A stretch of 9,224 nt of DNA from Candidatus Zixiibacteriota bacterium. Its GTDB lineage: Bacteria > Zixibacteria > MSB-5A5 > SM1-73. Below are positions 1 to 5,483 of the stretch, piece by piece. The stretch is taken from contig JAGMBK010000073.1 of NCBI GenBank assembly GCA_023129805.1, positions 1-9,224 on the forward strand. The letters are read 5' to 3'. Numbering within the stretch: position 1 is the first letter of the stretch; every line of letters starts with the position of its first letter. A program made the translations under genes and the position numbers. The notes under the pieces were generated by a model. It made no database searches. It saw nothing but the letters and a program-made list of their open reading frames with translations, and was not told the origin of the DNA.

Positions 1-462
1 TTTCTTCTGGTAAAATTTGGCACCTCCTTTGCTCTGGCAATAATTTTCACCGTGGGACTTCTGATCATTGGTGTTAACTATGCTTATATCCTGGGTCCCT
101 TAGCCGGGATATTGAATTTAATTCCCTTTGTGGGACCCATCATCGGTGTCATCCCTCCCTTGATAGTGGCGGGGGTGCAGTTCAAGGCAGTGATGCCGGT
201 CGTCTGGGTGCTTATTTTATTTTTAGTCTTTCAAAATCTGGAGGGAAACATAATCACTCCCAAGTTGATGGGAGATAAATTGAATTTGAGTCCTTTAGCG
301 GTCTTGGTTTCGGTAATGTTCTGGACCTGGCTATGGGGTGCCATTGGCATAATCTTAGCCATCCCCATCACCGCATCTGTGAAGGTGATCTGCGACCACG
401 TGGAAACTTTACAGCCCATCGGAATCCTTCTGGGAGGGAAAAAAGAGATAAAGAGCCTGTAG
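1..462 (+). CDS. AI-2E family transporter (PF01594-like), C-terminal part; 5' end outside the window
   Basis: The frame is open from base 1 and ends with TAG at 460-462, giving 153 residues of the end of an integral membrane protein. The visible part holds several hydrophobic segments and the family hallmark GILNLIPFVGPIIGVIPP, followed by an LEGNIITPKLMG stretch and a last hydrophobic pair with WGAIGIILAIPITASVKVI. These match the C-terminal half of the AI-2E/PerM-like family, whose members have been linked to autoinducer-2 export or Na+/H+ exchange; the substrate here cannot be told. A GTG at 52 is an internal Val codon, not the start, because conserved sequence continues upstream. The stop codon overlaps a GTAGGGG-type palindromic repeat, so the last residues may have been set by that repeat. 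Family call is secure; function is not. Confidence 0.88.
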   Translation, partial: FLLVKFGTSFALAIIFTVGLLIIGVNYAYILGPLAGILNLIPFVGPIIGVIPPLIVAGVQFKAVMPVVWVLILFLVFQNLEGNIITPKLMGDKLNLSPLAVLVSVMFWTWLWGAIGIILAIPITASVKVICDHVETLQPIGILLGGKKEIKSL

Positions 463-485
463 GGGCGAACCTTTAAGTTCGCTCC
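459..485. repeat. GTAGGGG-type palindromic repeat (stem-loop)
   Basis: The sequence GTAGGGGCGAAC-CTTTAA-GTTCGCTCC folds into a nine-base-pair stem (462-470 with 477-485, one G-T pair) around a six-base loop. It begins inside the upstream stop codon. The same GTAGGGG start followed by a short-looped palindrome recurs at 3037, 5422 and, inverted, at 6545. No T-run follows, so it is not a typical intrinsic terminator, although it could protect the 3' end of the mRNA. Confidence 0.65.
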
Positions 486-615
486 ACACCTTATTGTGTC
501 AAGATATTAATTTTCGACATAACCAGTTAGCCTGAAATGTGGCGTCCCAGCTTGTCTCGGACGAGGAAAGATTATATTGAGCAGTTTGACTTCTTAACCT
601 GCGCCAAACAGAGAC

Positions 616-635
616 GGAAGGAAGAAGTTCCTTCC
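616..635 (+). other. Perfect 8-bp hairpin just upstream of the queH ribosome binding site
   Basis: GGAAGGAA (616-623) and TTCCTTCC (628-635) form a perfect stem around a GAAG tetraloop. The stem ends four bases before the AGAGG Shine-Dalgarno at 640-644, which is nine bases from the queH ATG. It could stabilise the leader or affect ribosome access. I see no preQ1 riboswitch features around it, and its role is unknown. Confidence 0.4.
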
Positions 636-653
636 CTGCAGAGGTAATAGTAA

Positions 654-1211
654 ATGAAACTTTTGTTGCACGTTTGCTGTGCCAATTGCGCTATTTATCC
701 GCTTAAGACGCTTTCAGAGGATGGGCATCAGGTATTTGGATTTTGGTATAATCCTAACATCCATCCTTTCACCGAATATCAGAGTCGACTGGATGCGGTG
801 AGGACCCTTGAACAGAAAAAATCCTTTCCCGTATTTTATAATGACTCCTATGATTTGGAGAAATTTTTGAAGGCGGCGATACAGGATGTGGAGAACCGAT
901 GTGGCTTTTGTTATAAGATAAGGCTGATAAAGGCGGCTAATTTTGCAAAAGAGCAAAACTTCGATGGTTTCACCACTACCCTTCTGGTCAGCCCTTATCA
1001 GAAGCATGAGTTGATAAAGGAAATAGGTGAAAAGATCGGGGCAGATTTGGGGATCAAATTTTTCTACTCCGATTTCCGCCCGGGTTTCTACGAAGGAAAA
1101 AATGAAGCGAAAAGTTTGGAGCTTTACAGCCAAAAATACTGTGGTTGCATCTTCAGTGAAAAGGAACGGTATTTAAAGAAAACAAAAGTGGAAAACTTGA
1201 AAAAAGCTTGA
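654..1211 (+). CDS. queH: Epoxyqueuosine reductase QueH
   Basis: QueH reduces epoxyqueuosine to queuosine at the wobble position of tRNAs with GUN anticodons, the final step of the pathway. It is a non-orthologous replacement for the cobalamin-dependent QueG. The 185-residue protein is full length for the former DUF208 family. It has the N-terminal LLLHVCCANC motif (Cys8, Cys9, Cys12), RCGFCY (Cys83, Cys86), and KYCGC near the C terminus (Cys163, Cys165). The family uses such cysteines to bind an iron-sulfur cluster and for redox chemistry. FDGFTTTLLVSPYQKH and a PGFYEGKNEAK-like stretch also fit the family. The ATG has an AGAGG nine bases upstream. The gene for the preceding enzyme, queA, lies 683 bases downstream, which supports the assignment. 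No queG or other queuosine genes are in the window. Confidence 0.95.
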   Translation: MKLLLHVCCANCAIYPLKTLSEDGHQVFGFWYNPNIHPFTEYQSRLDAVRTLEQKKSFPVFYNDSYDLEKFLKAAIQDVENRCGFCYKIRLIKAANFAKEQNFDGFTTTLLVSPYQKHELIKEIGEKIGADLGIKFFYSDFRPGFYEGKNEAKSLELYSQKYCGCIFSEKERYLKKTKVENLKKA

Positions 1212-1495
1212 GGCGCCATTTTGTTGAAATCTCGGGCGGCAAATCTATTCTTAGAGCAAGATGTGGACATAAATGGTTAAAGGAGATAAAAAGATCAGTT
1301 CAGGTGAAGACGCAAACGAGGAGACACTTTCCTTTAGTATGATGTAAGAGGACTCTGAAAAATTGCAAGGAGAAAAGAATTTGGAGTGTTCGCCTTTAGG
1401 TGAACCATGCAAAAGTTTGTTTTCTTTAAAGATGTTTTCCGCAGGATCTCAGTTGAGTTCCCATGGATTCAAATGAACAAATGACCAGAGGACAA

Positions 1496-1514
1496 GTCCC
1501 GCCAAAGGCGGGAC
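1496..1514. repeat. Mini-palindrome GTCCCGCC-AAA-GGCGGGAC
   Basis: A perfect eight-base-pair inverted repeat with a three-base loop. The core CCCGCC-NNN-GGCGGG recurs at 3155-3169 inside the ispD coding sequence with loop ACT, so this is probably a dispersed element. It lies seven bases before a TTCG-type long hairpin at 1521. Confidence 0.7.
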
Positions 1515-1520
1515 AATCCA

Positions 1521-1576
1521 GCCCTTCGCTTCGCTCAGGATGGTGAGTCTTCGATCCTGAGCTCAGACCGAAGGGC
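1521..1576. repeat. TTCG/CTCAGGA-type long interspersed hairpin
   Basis: The outer arms GCCCTTCG (1521-1528) and CGAAGGGC (1569-1576) are perfect complements. An inner pair, CTCAGGAT (1534-1541) with ATCCTGAG (1554-1561), completes an imperfect hairpin of about 56 bases. The words TTCGCTCAGGATGGTGAG and GAACCA-like tails recur in the copies at 4460, 5244-5405 and 6595-6671, defining one repeat family in this window. Confidence 0.7.
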
Positions 1577-1669
1577 GAAGCCGAACCACAAAACCTTCCC
1601 TTATTTGACCTTGTCGGAGTTTTCTGGAAAGGTGGCTAGCAGAAAACAAATAACGCCAAAACAAAGCCC

Positions 1670-1897
1670 ATGTATTATACGTTTGCAAAAATTCTGATCG
1701 CCTTCGGGGTCTTGCTGATCTTAATTGGCGTGATCCTGCTTGTTTTTGGCAAGATCGGTTTTTTGGGAAAGTTACCCGGAGACATTCATGTCCAGAAAAA
1801 GAATTTCGAGTTCCATTTTCCCATAGTTACCTGCATCGGCATCAGCATTCTGCTTTCGATTTTTCTATCAGCCTTTTTCTTTTGGTTTAAAAAATGA
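1670..1897 (+). CDS. DUF2905-family small membrane protein
   Basis: A 75-residue protein with two hydrophobic helices, at about residues 5-27 and 50-72. They flank a short polar loop containing GKIGFLGKLPGDIHVQKKNFEFHFPIVT. The LPGDI segment and the following F-x-F-P-I before the second helix match the DUF2905 family, whose biochemical function is not known. Its last four bases overlap the queA start (ATGA at 1894-1897), so the two genes are almost certainly co-transcribed and translationally coupled. A small DUF2905-type gene beside queA is a recurring arrangement in bacteria as far as I recall. The ATG at 1670 lacks a clear Shine-Dalgarno, and an in-frame TAG lies a short way upstream, so the start may be weak but can hardly lie further out. 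Confidence 0.85.
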   Translation: MYYTFAKILIAFGVLLILIGVILLVFGKIGFLGKLPGDIHVQKKNFEFHFPIVTCIGISILLSIFLSAFFFWFKK

Positions 1898-2937
1898 GCA
1901 TCTCTTTAAAAGATTTCGACTATCCACTTCCCAAAGACTTGATCGCCCAATATCCAGCCGAAAGGAGAGATCAATCCCGGCTTTTGGTTCTGGATAGAAA
2001 AAGCGGAAAAATGGAGCATAAACTTTTCTACCAGGTGGTTGATTATCTAAAGGAGGGTGATGGTCTTATCATCAATCAAACCAGGGTTTTTCCCGCCCGT
2101 ATCTTCGGGATAAACCAGAAAAATACCCGAAAAGTCGAGGTCTTCTTTCTAAAGAGGTTGGACGACAAACTGTGGGAGGTTCTGGTCAAGCCATCCAAAA
2201 GAGTTCCTGAAGGTTCATTGATCTCTTTTGAGCAGGACGGTTTGTCTTGTGAGATATTGGAGCGTACCCGGTCAGGAAGTTGGCTGGCGAAGGTTAACTC
2301 TCACGCTGATTTCTTTGAGATTCTGGAGAGAATCGGGAAGGTTCCCCTACCTCCATATATAAAAAGAGAAGTGGAAGCAGATGATAGAAGTACCTATCAG
2401 ACTGTCTATGCCAAGGAGACCGGAGCGGTGGCGGCTCCCACTGCCGGGCTGCATTTTACTGAAGAGCTATTGAAAAGAATCGAGGACAAAGGTGTGGAAA
2501 AAATCGCCATAACACTGCATGTGGGTTGGGACAGCTTCAGACCGGTTCGGGTGGATGATCCAAAGGATCATACTCTGGCATCTGAATATGTCAAGATCGA
2601 TTCTTCAGCCGCTGAAAGGATAAATCAAATTAAAAAGGGCGGAAAGAGGATTGTGGCGGTGGGAACCACCACGGTGAGAGCTTTGGAAACAGCAGCAGAT
2701 GATTATAGGTGTGACGCGATAAAGCCCCAATCAGGCTGGACAAAGAAGTTCATCTATCCTCCTTATAAGTTCAAAATAGTTGATTCTTTGATCACCAATT
2801 TTCACCTTCCTCGCTCAACTCTGCTGTTTTTGGTCTCTGCCTTTGCTTCAAGGGAGTTAATTCTTGATGCCTACCGGGAGGCGACCAAAAGAAAATATAG
2901 ATTTTACAGCTATGGAGATGCCATGTTGATAATTTAG
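1894..2937 (+). CDS. queA: S-adenosylmethionine:tRNA ribosyltransferase-isomerase QueA
   Basis: QueA transfers and isomerises the ribosyl part of S-adenosylmethionine onto 7-aminomethyl-7-deazaguanine in tRNA, giving epoxyqueuosine, the substrate of QueH. The 347-residue length is normal for the family. Conserved blocks appear in order: FDYPLPKDLIAQYPAERRDQSRLL (8-31), RVFPARIFG (64-72), GKVPLPPYIKRE (148-159), YQTVYAKETGAVAAPTAGLHFT (168-189), LHVGWDSFRPVR (208-219), VAVGTTTVRALE (254-265), and the C-terminal ITNFHLPRSTLLFLVSAFA (300-318) with YRFYSYGDAMLI (335-346). No conserved block is missing. The ATG overlaps the stop of the DUF2905 gene, and no separate Shine-Dalgarno is apparent, which points to translational coupling. 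It acts in the cytoplasm. Confidence 0.98.
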   Translation: MSISLKDFDYPLPKDLIAQYPAERRDQSRLLVLDRKSGKMEHKLFYQVVDYLKEGDGLIINQTRVFPARIFGINQKNTRKVEVFFLKRLDDKLWEVLVKPSKRVPEGSLISFEQDGLSCEILERTRSGSWLAKVNSHADFFEILERIGKVPLPPYIKREVEADDRSTYQTVYAKETGAVAAPTAGLHFTEELLKRIEDKGVEKIAITLHVGWDSFRPVRVDDPKDHTLASEYVKIDSSAAERINQIKKGGKRIVAVGTTTVRALETAADDYRCDAIKPQSGWTKKFIYPPYKFKIVDSLITNFHLPRSTLLFLVSAFASRELILDAYREATKRKYRFYSYGDAMLII

Positions 2938-2943
2938 TCAACA

Positions 2944-3036
2944 GATGAAACGGATTGGTCAACGGTCATTTGACTCAACTGAGATGAAGCGGATTGAACG
3001 GATGAGTCAACGGATTAAACGGATGAAATTGGATTT
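2944..3036. repeat. Degenerate tandem repeat, unit about GGAT(T/G)(A/G)AAC
   Basis: Between queA and ispD, short words such as GATGAAACGGATTGGTCAACGG, GATGAAGCGGATTGAACG, GATGAGTCAACG and GATTAAACGGATGAAA follow each other with irregular spacing. GTCAACGG recurs twice and CGGATT three times. It reads as a decayed tandem array of a unit of roughly nine to eleven bases. No coding frame or folding pattern explains it. Confidence 0.55.
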
Positions 3037-3078
3037 GTAGGGGTCGGATTTCCTACGGATCTGTAGGACATCCGACCC
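3037..3078. repeat. GTAGGGG-type palindrome with extended 16-bp stem, upstream of ispD
   Basis: After GTAG, bases 3041-3056 (GGGTCGGAT-T-TCCTAC) pair with 3063-3078 (GTAGGA-C-ATCCGACCC). Fifteen of sixteen positions are complementary, and the loop is GGATCT. This is the longest near-perfect stem of its family in the window. It ends 19 bases before the ispD start codon, leaving the AGAGGT ribosome binding site at 3088-3093 just outside the stem. Confidence 0.75.
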
Positions 3079-3097
3079 GAAAAAAGTAGAGGTAGTC

Positions 3098-3826
3098 TTG
3101 AAAGCAGTTGGTATAATAGTGGCAGGGGGAGTGGGAAAAAGAATTGTCGGAGATCCCGCCACTGGCGGGGAGGGGGATTTGCCCAAGCAATTCTTGACCT
3201 TGGGTGACAAGCCCATACTGGCACATACCATAGATAAATTTGAAAGGTGTGAGTTGATCGATGAAATCATTCTGGTTGTACCTAAAGATTATCCGGAATA
3301 TTGTTCCCAGACAATAGTGAATAAGTATTCCTTTAAAAAGATCAGAAGAATTGTATGTGGAGGCAAGGAAAGACAGGATTCAGTTTACCTGGGACTTAAA
3401 GCATGTCCCCAAAGCACCTCTATCGTTGTTATCCATGATGGGGTCAGACCATTGATCTCCCCGGAGAAGATCTCGGAGTCGATCAAGTTGTGTCAGCAAA
3501 AGAAGGCGGTGATCTTAGCCGTTCCACCTAAAGAGACCATAAAAAGGGTGGAAAATGGATCGGTTGTAACCACACTGGATCGAAAAAAGCTGTGGTTGAT
3601 ACAAACACCGCAGGTATTTGAATATAAGCTCATTTTGGACGCTTACGAAAAAGCCAGAGAGGATGACTTTATAGGAACAGATGATTCCATCCTGGTGGAA
3701 AGATTGGGGCATGAGGTTGTGGTTCTGGAAGGGGAATATGAGAATATAAAGATAACCACGGCAGAAGATTTAGCCATAGCTGAGAGGTTGCTGGAGATGA
3801 AAAAGAAAAAAGATGCAAGTCCTTAG
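3098..3826 (+). CDS. ispD: 2-C-methyl-D-erythritol 4-phosphate cytidylyltransferase IspD
   Basis: IspD joins CTP to methylerythritol 4-phosphate, the third step of the MEP isoprenoid pathway, in the cytoplasm. The 242-residue protein has the nucleotide-binding start GIIVAGGVGKRI (5-16) and PKQFLTLGDKPILAHT (29-44). It continues with GGKERQDSVYLGL (88-100), VIHDGVRPLI (111-120), PPKETIKRV (143-151), LWLIQTPQVF (165-174), GTDDSILVE (193-201) and NIKITTAEDL (216-225). The start is TTG, supported by AGAGGT ending four bases upstream and by the family's usual N terminus. Between Ile16 and Pro29 there are twelve residues, about eight more than I recall for E. coli IspD. The extra stretch includes DPATGGEG, encoded around the palindrome CCCGCC-ACT-GGCGGG. 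This looks like an in-frame repeat insertion near the CTP site; the frame and all later motifs are intact. Confidence 0.96.
   Translation: MKAVGIIVAGGVGKRIVGDPATGGEGDLPKQFLTLGDKPILAHTIDKFERCELIDEIILVVPKDYPEYCSQTIVNKYSFKKIRRIVCGGKERQDSVYLGLKACPQSTSIVVIHDGVRPLISPEKISESIKLCQQKKAVILAVPPKETIKRVENGSVVTTLDRKKLWLIQTPQVFEYKLILDAYEKAREDDFIGTDDSILVERLGHEVVVLEGEYENIKITTAEDLAIAERLLEMKKKKDASP
3155..3169. repeat. In-frame mini-palindrome inside ispD (CCCGCC-ACT-GGCGGG)
   Basis: A perfect six-base-pair inverted repeat with a three-base loop that encodes residues 20-24 (PATGG) of IspD. It shares its stem with the intergenic element at 1496-1514. It falls where the protein appears to carry an extra loop relative to E. 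coli IspD, so it is probably a repeat that entered coding sequence. Confidence 0.55.
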
Positions 3827-3934
3827 TTCTGTTAGAGAACAGATAATGTAAGACAAACACGATCTGCAAGGCATGGCTCAAATTAAGATACTAACTCTGT
3901 GGATTTTTGCTATCTTTGATTTTCCGAGGAGAAA

Positions 3935-4411
3935 ATGTTTAAAATAGGCTTCGGTTACGATGCACATAGATTAACAAAGGGGAGGGATTTGATCTTGGGT
4001 GGAAAAAAAATCCCTTATAAAAAAGGGCTTTTGGGGCACTCGGATGCAGATGTTCTGTCTCACGCCATTGGTGAGGCGATCTTGGGCGCACTATCTTTGG
4101 GCGATCTGGGAAAACATTTTCCGAATACGGATAAGAAACACAAAGACATTACCAGCTTGAAAATTCTGTCCATGATCAATGATATGGCAGAAAAGGAAAA
4201 TGCTAAGATCATAAACTTAGATTCGACCATCGTGGCAGAAGAGCCCAAATTGTCTCAGTATATTTCGAAGATGAGAGAGAATATCGCTTTCGTTCTGAAG
4301 ATCGATATAAATCAAGTTTCGGTGAAGGCGACCACCACTGAGGGGATGGGATTTGTAGGAAAAAAAGAAGGGATGGCCGCCTATGCGGTAGTTCTTATGG
4401 AGAAAAAGTAA
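3935..4411 (+). CDS. ispF: 2-C-methyl-D-erythritol 2,4-cyclodiphosphate synthase IspF
   Basis: IspF cyclises CDP-methylerythritol 2-phosphate with release of CMP, the fifth step of the MEP pathway. It works as a trimer with divalent metal at subunit interfaces. The 158-residue length is standard. Metal ligands are visible as Asp9 and His11 in GFGYDAHRL and His43 in GHSDADVLSHAIGEAILGAL. The GDLGKHFP block (56-63) and the C-terminal signature KATTTEGMGFVGKKEGMAAYA (131-151) are complete. A GAGGAG ribosome binding site at 3926-3931 precedes the ATG closely. It follows ispD by 108 bases on the same strand, the usual pairing for these two genes. That spacer has no interspersed repeat, only a small TCTGTT-AGAG-AACAGA hairpin just after the ispD stop. 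Confidence 0.98.
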   Translation: MFKIGFGYDAHRLTKGRDLILGGKKIPYKKGLLGHSDADVLSHAIGEAILGALSLGDLGKHFPNTDKKHKDITSLKILSMINDMAEKENAKIINLDSTIVAEEPKLSQYISKMRENIAFVLKIDINQVSVKATTTEGMGFVGKKEGMAAYAVVLMEKK

Positions 4412-4418
4412 TAAAGGA

Positions 4419-4568
4419 CCTCACCCCCTATCTCCCCTTCAGGGTGAATCCCTCTCCATCCTTCGACAAGCTCAGGACGGTGACAGTTCGACTTCGCTCA
4501 CTGTCCCTGAGCAAGGTCGAAGGGAGCGAAGTCGAACCGTGAAATGGAGAGGGGGACGGGGGGTGAGG
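4419..4568. repeat. CCTCACCCCC long-arm inverted repeat with a TTCGAC hairpin nested inside
   Basis: The outer arm CCTCACCCCC (4419-4428) pairs with GGGGGTGAGG (4559-4568). A second arm, CCCTCTCCAT (4450-4459), pairs with ATGGAGAGGG (4544-4553). Directly inside these arms sits a complete TTCGAC-type hairpin starting at 4460. The composite fills most of the ispF-dedA spacer and ends 16 bases before the dedA start codon. The nesting suggests one element inserted into the loop of another. Confidence 0.75.
4460..4523. repeat. TTCGAC/CTCAGGA-type long hairpin (inner element)
   Basis: Three nested arm pairs make a hairpin of about 64 bases: CCTTCGAC (4460-4467) with GTCGAAGG (4516-4523), GCTCAGG (4470-4476) with CCTGAGC (4506-4512), and GACAGT with ACTGTC nearer the loop. 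It shares its words with the repeats at 1521, 5244-5405 and 6595-6671. Confidence 0.75.
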
Positions 4569-4584
4569 TTTCAATCGAATCGCC

Positions 4585-5217
4585 ATGAGTGAGCTTTTCT
4601 GGATCAAAGTTGAAAATATTTTGAACTTAGCCCTGACCCACGGGGCTCTCTGGTTTTATGTCTTCATATTTTTAAGCAATGTGTTTGAAAATTTTTTCCC
4701 TCCCTACCCGGGAGACACGGTCACCTTTGTAGGAGGATATTTAGCCGGGACCAACCATCTGATCTTCCCTTTGGTTTTTCTCTCCGCCTGCCTGGGATGC
4801 TTAAGCGGTGCCATGCTACTTTACCTGTTAGGTAAGAATAAGGGGAGAAAGATATTTTTGAAAAACGGAAAGAGAATTTTCGATAGGGCACATCTGGAAA
4901 AGGTGGAGAGATGGTTCAAAAAATATGGGGAGAAGGTTCTCGTCCTGAGTAGGTTTTTGATCGGGGTGAGATCTGTGATCGCACTGACTGCAGGGGTGGG
5001 AAACGTGGATCTGAAGAAGATGACTTTCTATACCTCCATAAGCGTTATCTTATGGAATGGCATAATACTTTTCTCCGCCTTTAGGGTTCAACAGAACTGG
5101 CAAGGGATTCTGCGGATGCTCCAGATTTATAACAAGACGGTATTGATAATAGTGGCGGTGGTGGTTTTAGTCTGGGTGGTGAAGGTTTTCAGAGGTAAAT
5201 CGACCAAGGAAGTTTAG
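4585..5217 (+). CDS. DedA-family (VTT domain) membrane protein
   Basis: A 210-residue integral membrane protein of the DedA/SNARE-associated family. Visible hallmarks are ENFFPPYPGDTVTFVGGYLAG (35-55), a glycine-spaced helix with GCLSGAMLLYLLGKNKGR (71-88), an amphipathic FDRAHLEKVERWFKKYGEKVLVLSRF (99-124), and GVRSVIALTAGVGNV (127-141). Arg123 and Arg129 occupy the family's conserved positions. The C terminus is a hydrophobic helix (about 185-202) ending in a basic tail. Some DedA proteins have been shown to return undecaprenyl phosphate across the membrane, and others affect proton-motive force or drug resistance; which applies here is inferred at best. It lies between isoprenoid genes and ddl. 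The best Shine-Dalgarno match, GTGAGG at 4563-4568, is 16 bases from the ATG and belongs to a repeat arm, so initiation looks weak. Confidence 0.93.
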   Translation: MSELFWIKVENILNLALTHGALWFYVFIFLSNVFENFFPPYPGDTVTFVGGYLAGTNHLIFPLVFLSACLGCLSGAMLLYLLGKNKGRKIFLKNGKRIFDRAHLEKVERWFKKYGEKVLVLSRFLIGVRSVIALTAGVGNVDLKKMTFYTSISVILWNGIILFSAFRVQQNWQGILRMLQIYNKTVLIIVAVVVLVWVVKVFRGKSTKEV

Positions 5218-5243
5218 GAGATGAAAAGCAAAATCGGGCTCGA

Positions 5244-5405
5244 TCCTTCGACCCCTCGGTTTCACTCGGGGTGGTGAGCCTGTGGTTCGACTTCGCTCAC
5301 CACCATGAGTAAAGTCGAATGGTCGAACCACAGGCTCAGGATGGTGAGCTTGTCCTTCGACTTTGCTCAGGACAGTGAGCCTGTCGAACTGTCGAACCAT
5401 GAGTC
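5244..5405. repeat. Cluster of TTCGAC/CTCAGGA-type hairpins, including a perfect 16-bp inverted repeat
   Basis: Most of the 266-base dedA-ddl spacer is repeat. The best arm pair is TGAGCCTGTGGTTCGA (5275-5290) with TCGAACCACAGGCTCA (5323-5338), a perfect 16-base match separated by 32 bases. It is followed by CTTCGACTTTGCTCAGGA (5356-5373) and GACAG-TGAGC-CTGTC, which add a further partial unit. The minus-strand reading frame through this stretch is a by-product of the repeats and not a gene. Confidence 0.75.
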
Positions 5406-5421
5406 GAGTCCCTACGTGGTA

Positions 5422-5445
5422 GTAGGGGTTGGATTTATCCGACCC
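5422..5445. repeat. GTAGGGG-type palindromic repeat upstream of ddl
   Basis: GTAGGGGTTGGAT-TT-ATCCGACCC folds into a nine-base-pair stem (5426-5434 with 5437-5445, one G-T pair) with a two-base loop. A CCCTAC at 5410-5415 is complementary to GTAGGG at 5422-5427, giving an alternative fold. It lies about 40 bases before the ddl start. Confidence 0.65.
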
Positions 5446-5483
5446 GCCCCAAAGCAAGATGCGAGGTACTGAAAGGAGCGAAA

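Larger units (their letters stand above)
1212..1669. other. 458-base intergenic region, partly filled by palindromic repeats
   Basis: I find no convincing gene here. From 1273 a short open frame encodes 24 residues up to a TAA at 1345. The same frame then stays open to a TGA at 1474, but there is no ribosome binding site or recognisable family. TTCGCCT-TT-AGGTGAA at 1388-1403 forms a small hairpin. The region 1496-1576 holds two repeat elements listed separately. The final 90 bases before the DUF2905 gene are A-rich, with no clear Shine-Dalgarno or strong promoter. Confidence 0.6.

Noticed and set aside
52..462. GTG at 52 as the start of a 136-residue protein
   Set aside because: The same frame is open back to base 1 with residues that fit the AI-2E family, so the gene starts before the window.
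463..653. Possible preQ1 riboswitch upstream of queH
   Set aside because: The only clear structure is the 8-bp hairpin at 616-635. The A-rich tail and pseudoknot partner of the preQ1 class I aptamer are absent, and I see no class II or III layout.
3828..3843. Hairpin TCTGTT-AGAG-AACAGA after ispD as a terminator
   Set aside because: The stem is only six pairs and A/T-rich, no T-run follows, and ispF lies in the same direction directly downstream.
5167..5457. A 96-residue minus-strand reading frame across the dedA-ddl spacer
   Set aside because: It is made almost wholly of translated TTCGAC-type repeats and overlaps the end of dedA. There is no ribosome binding site or domain.
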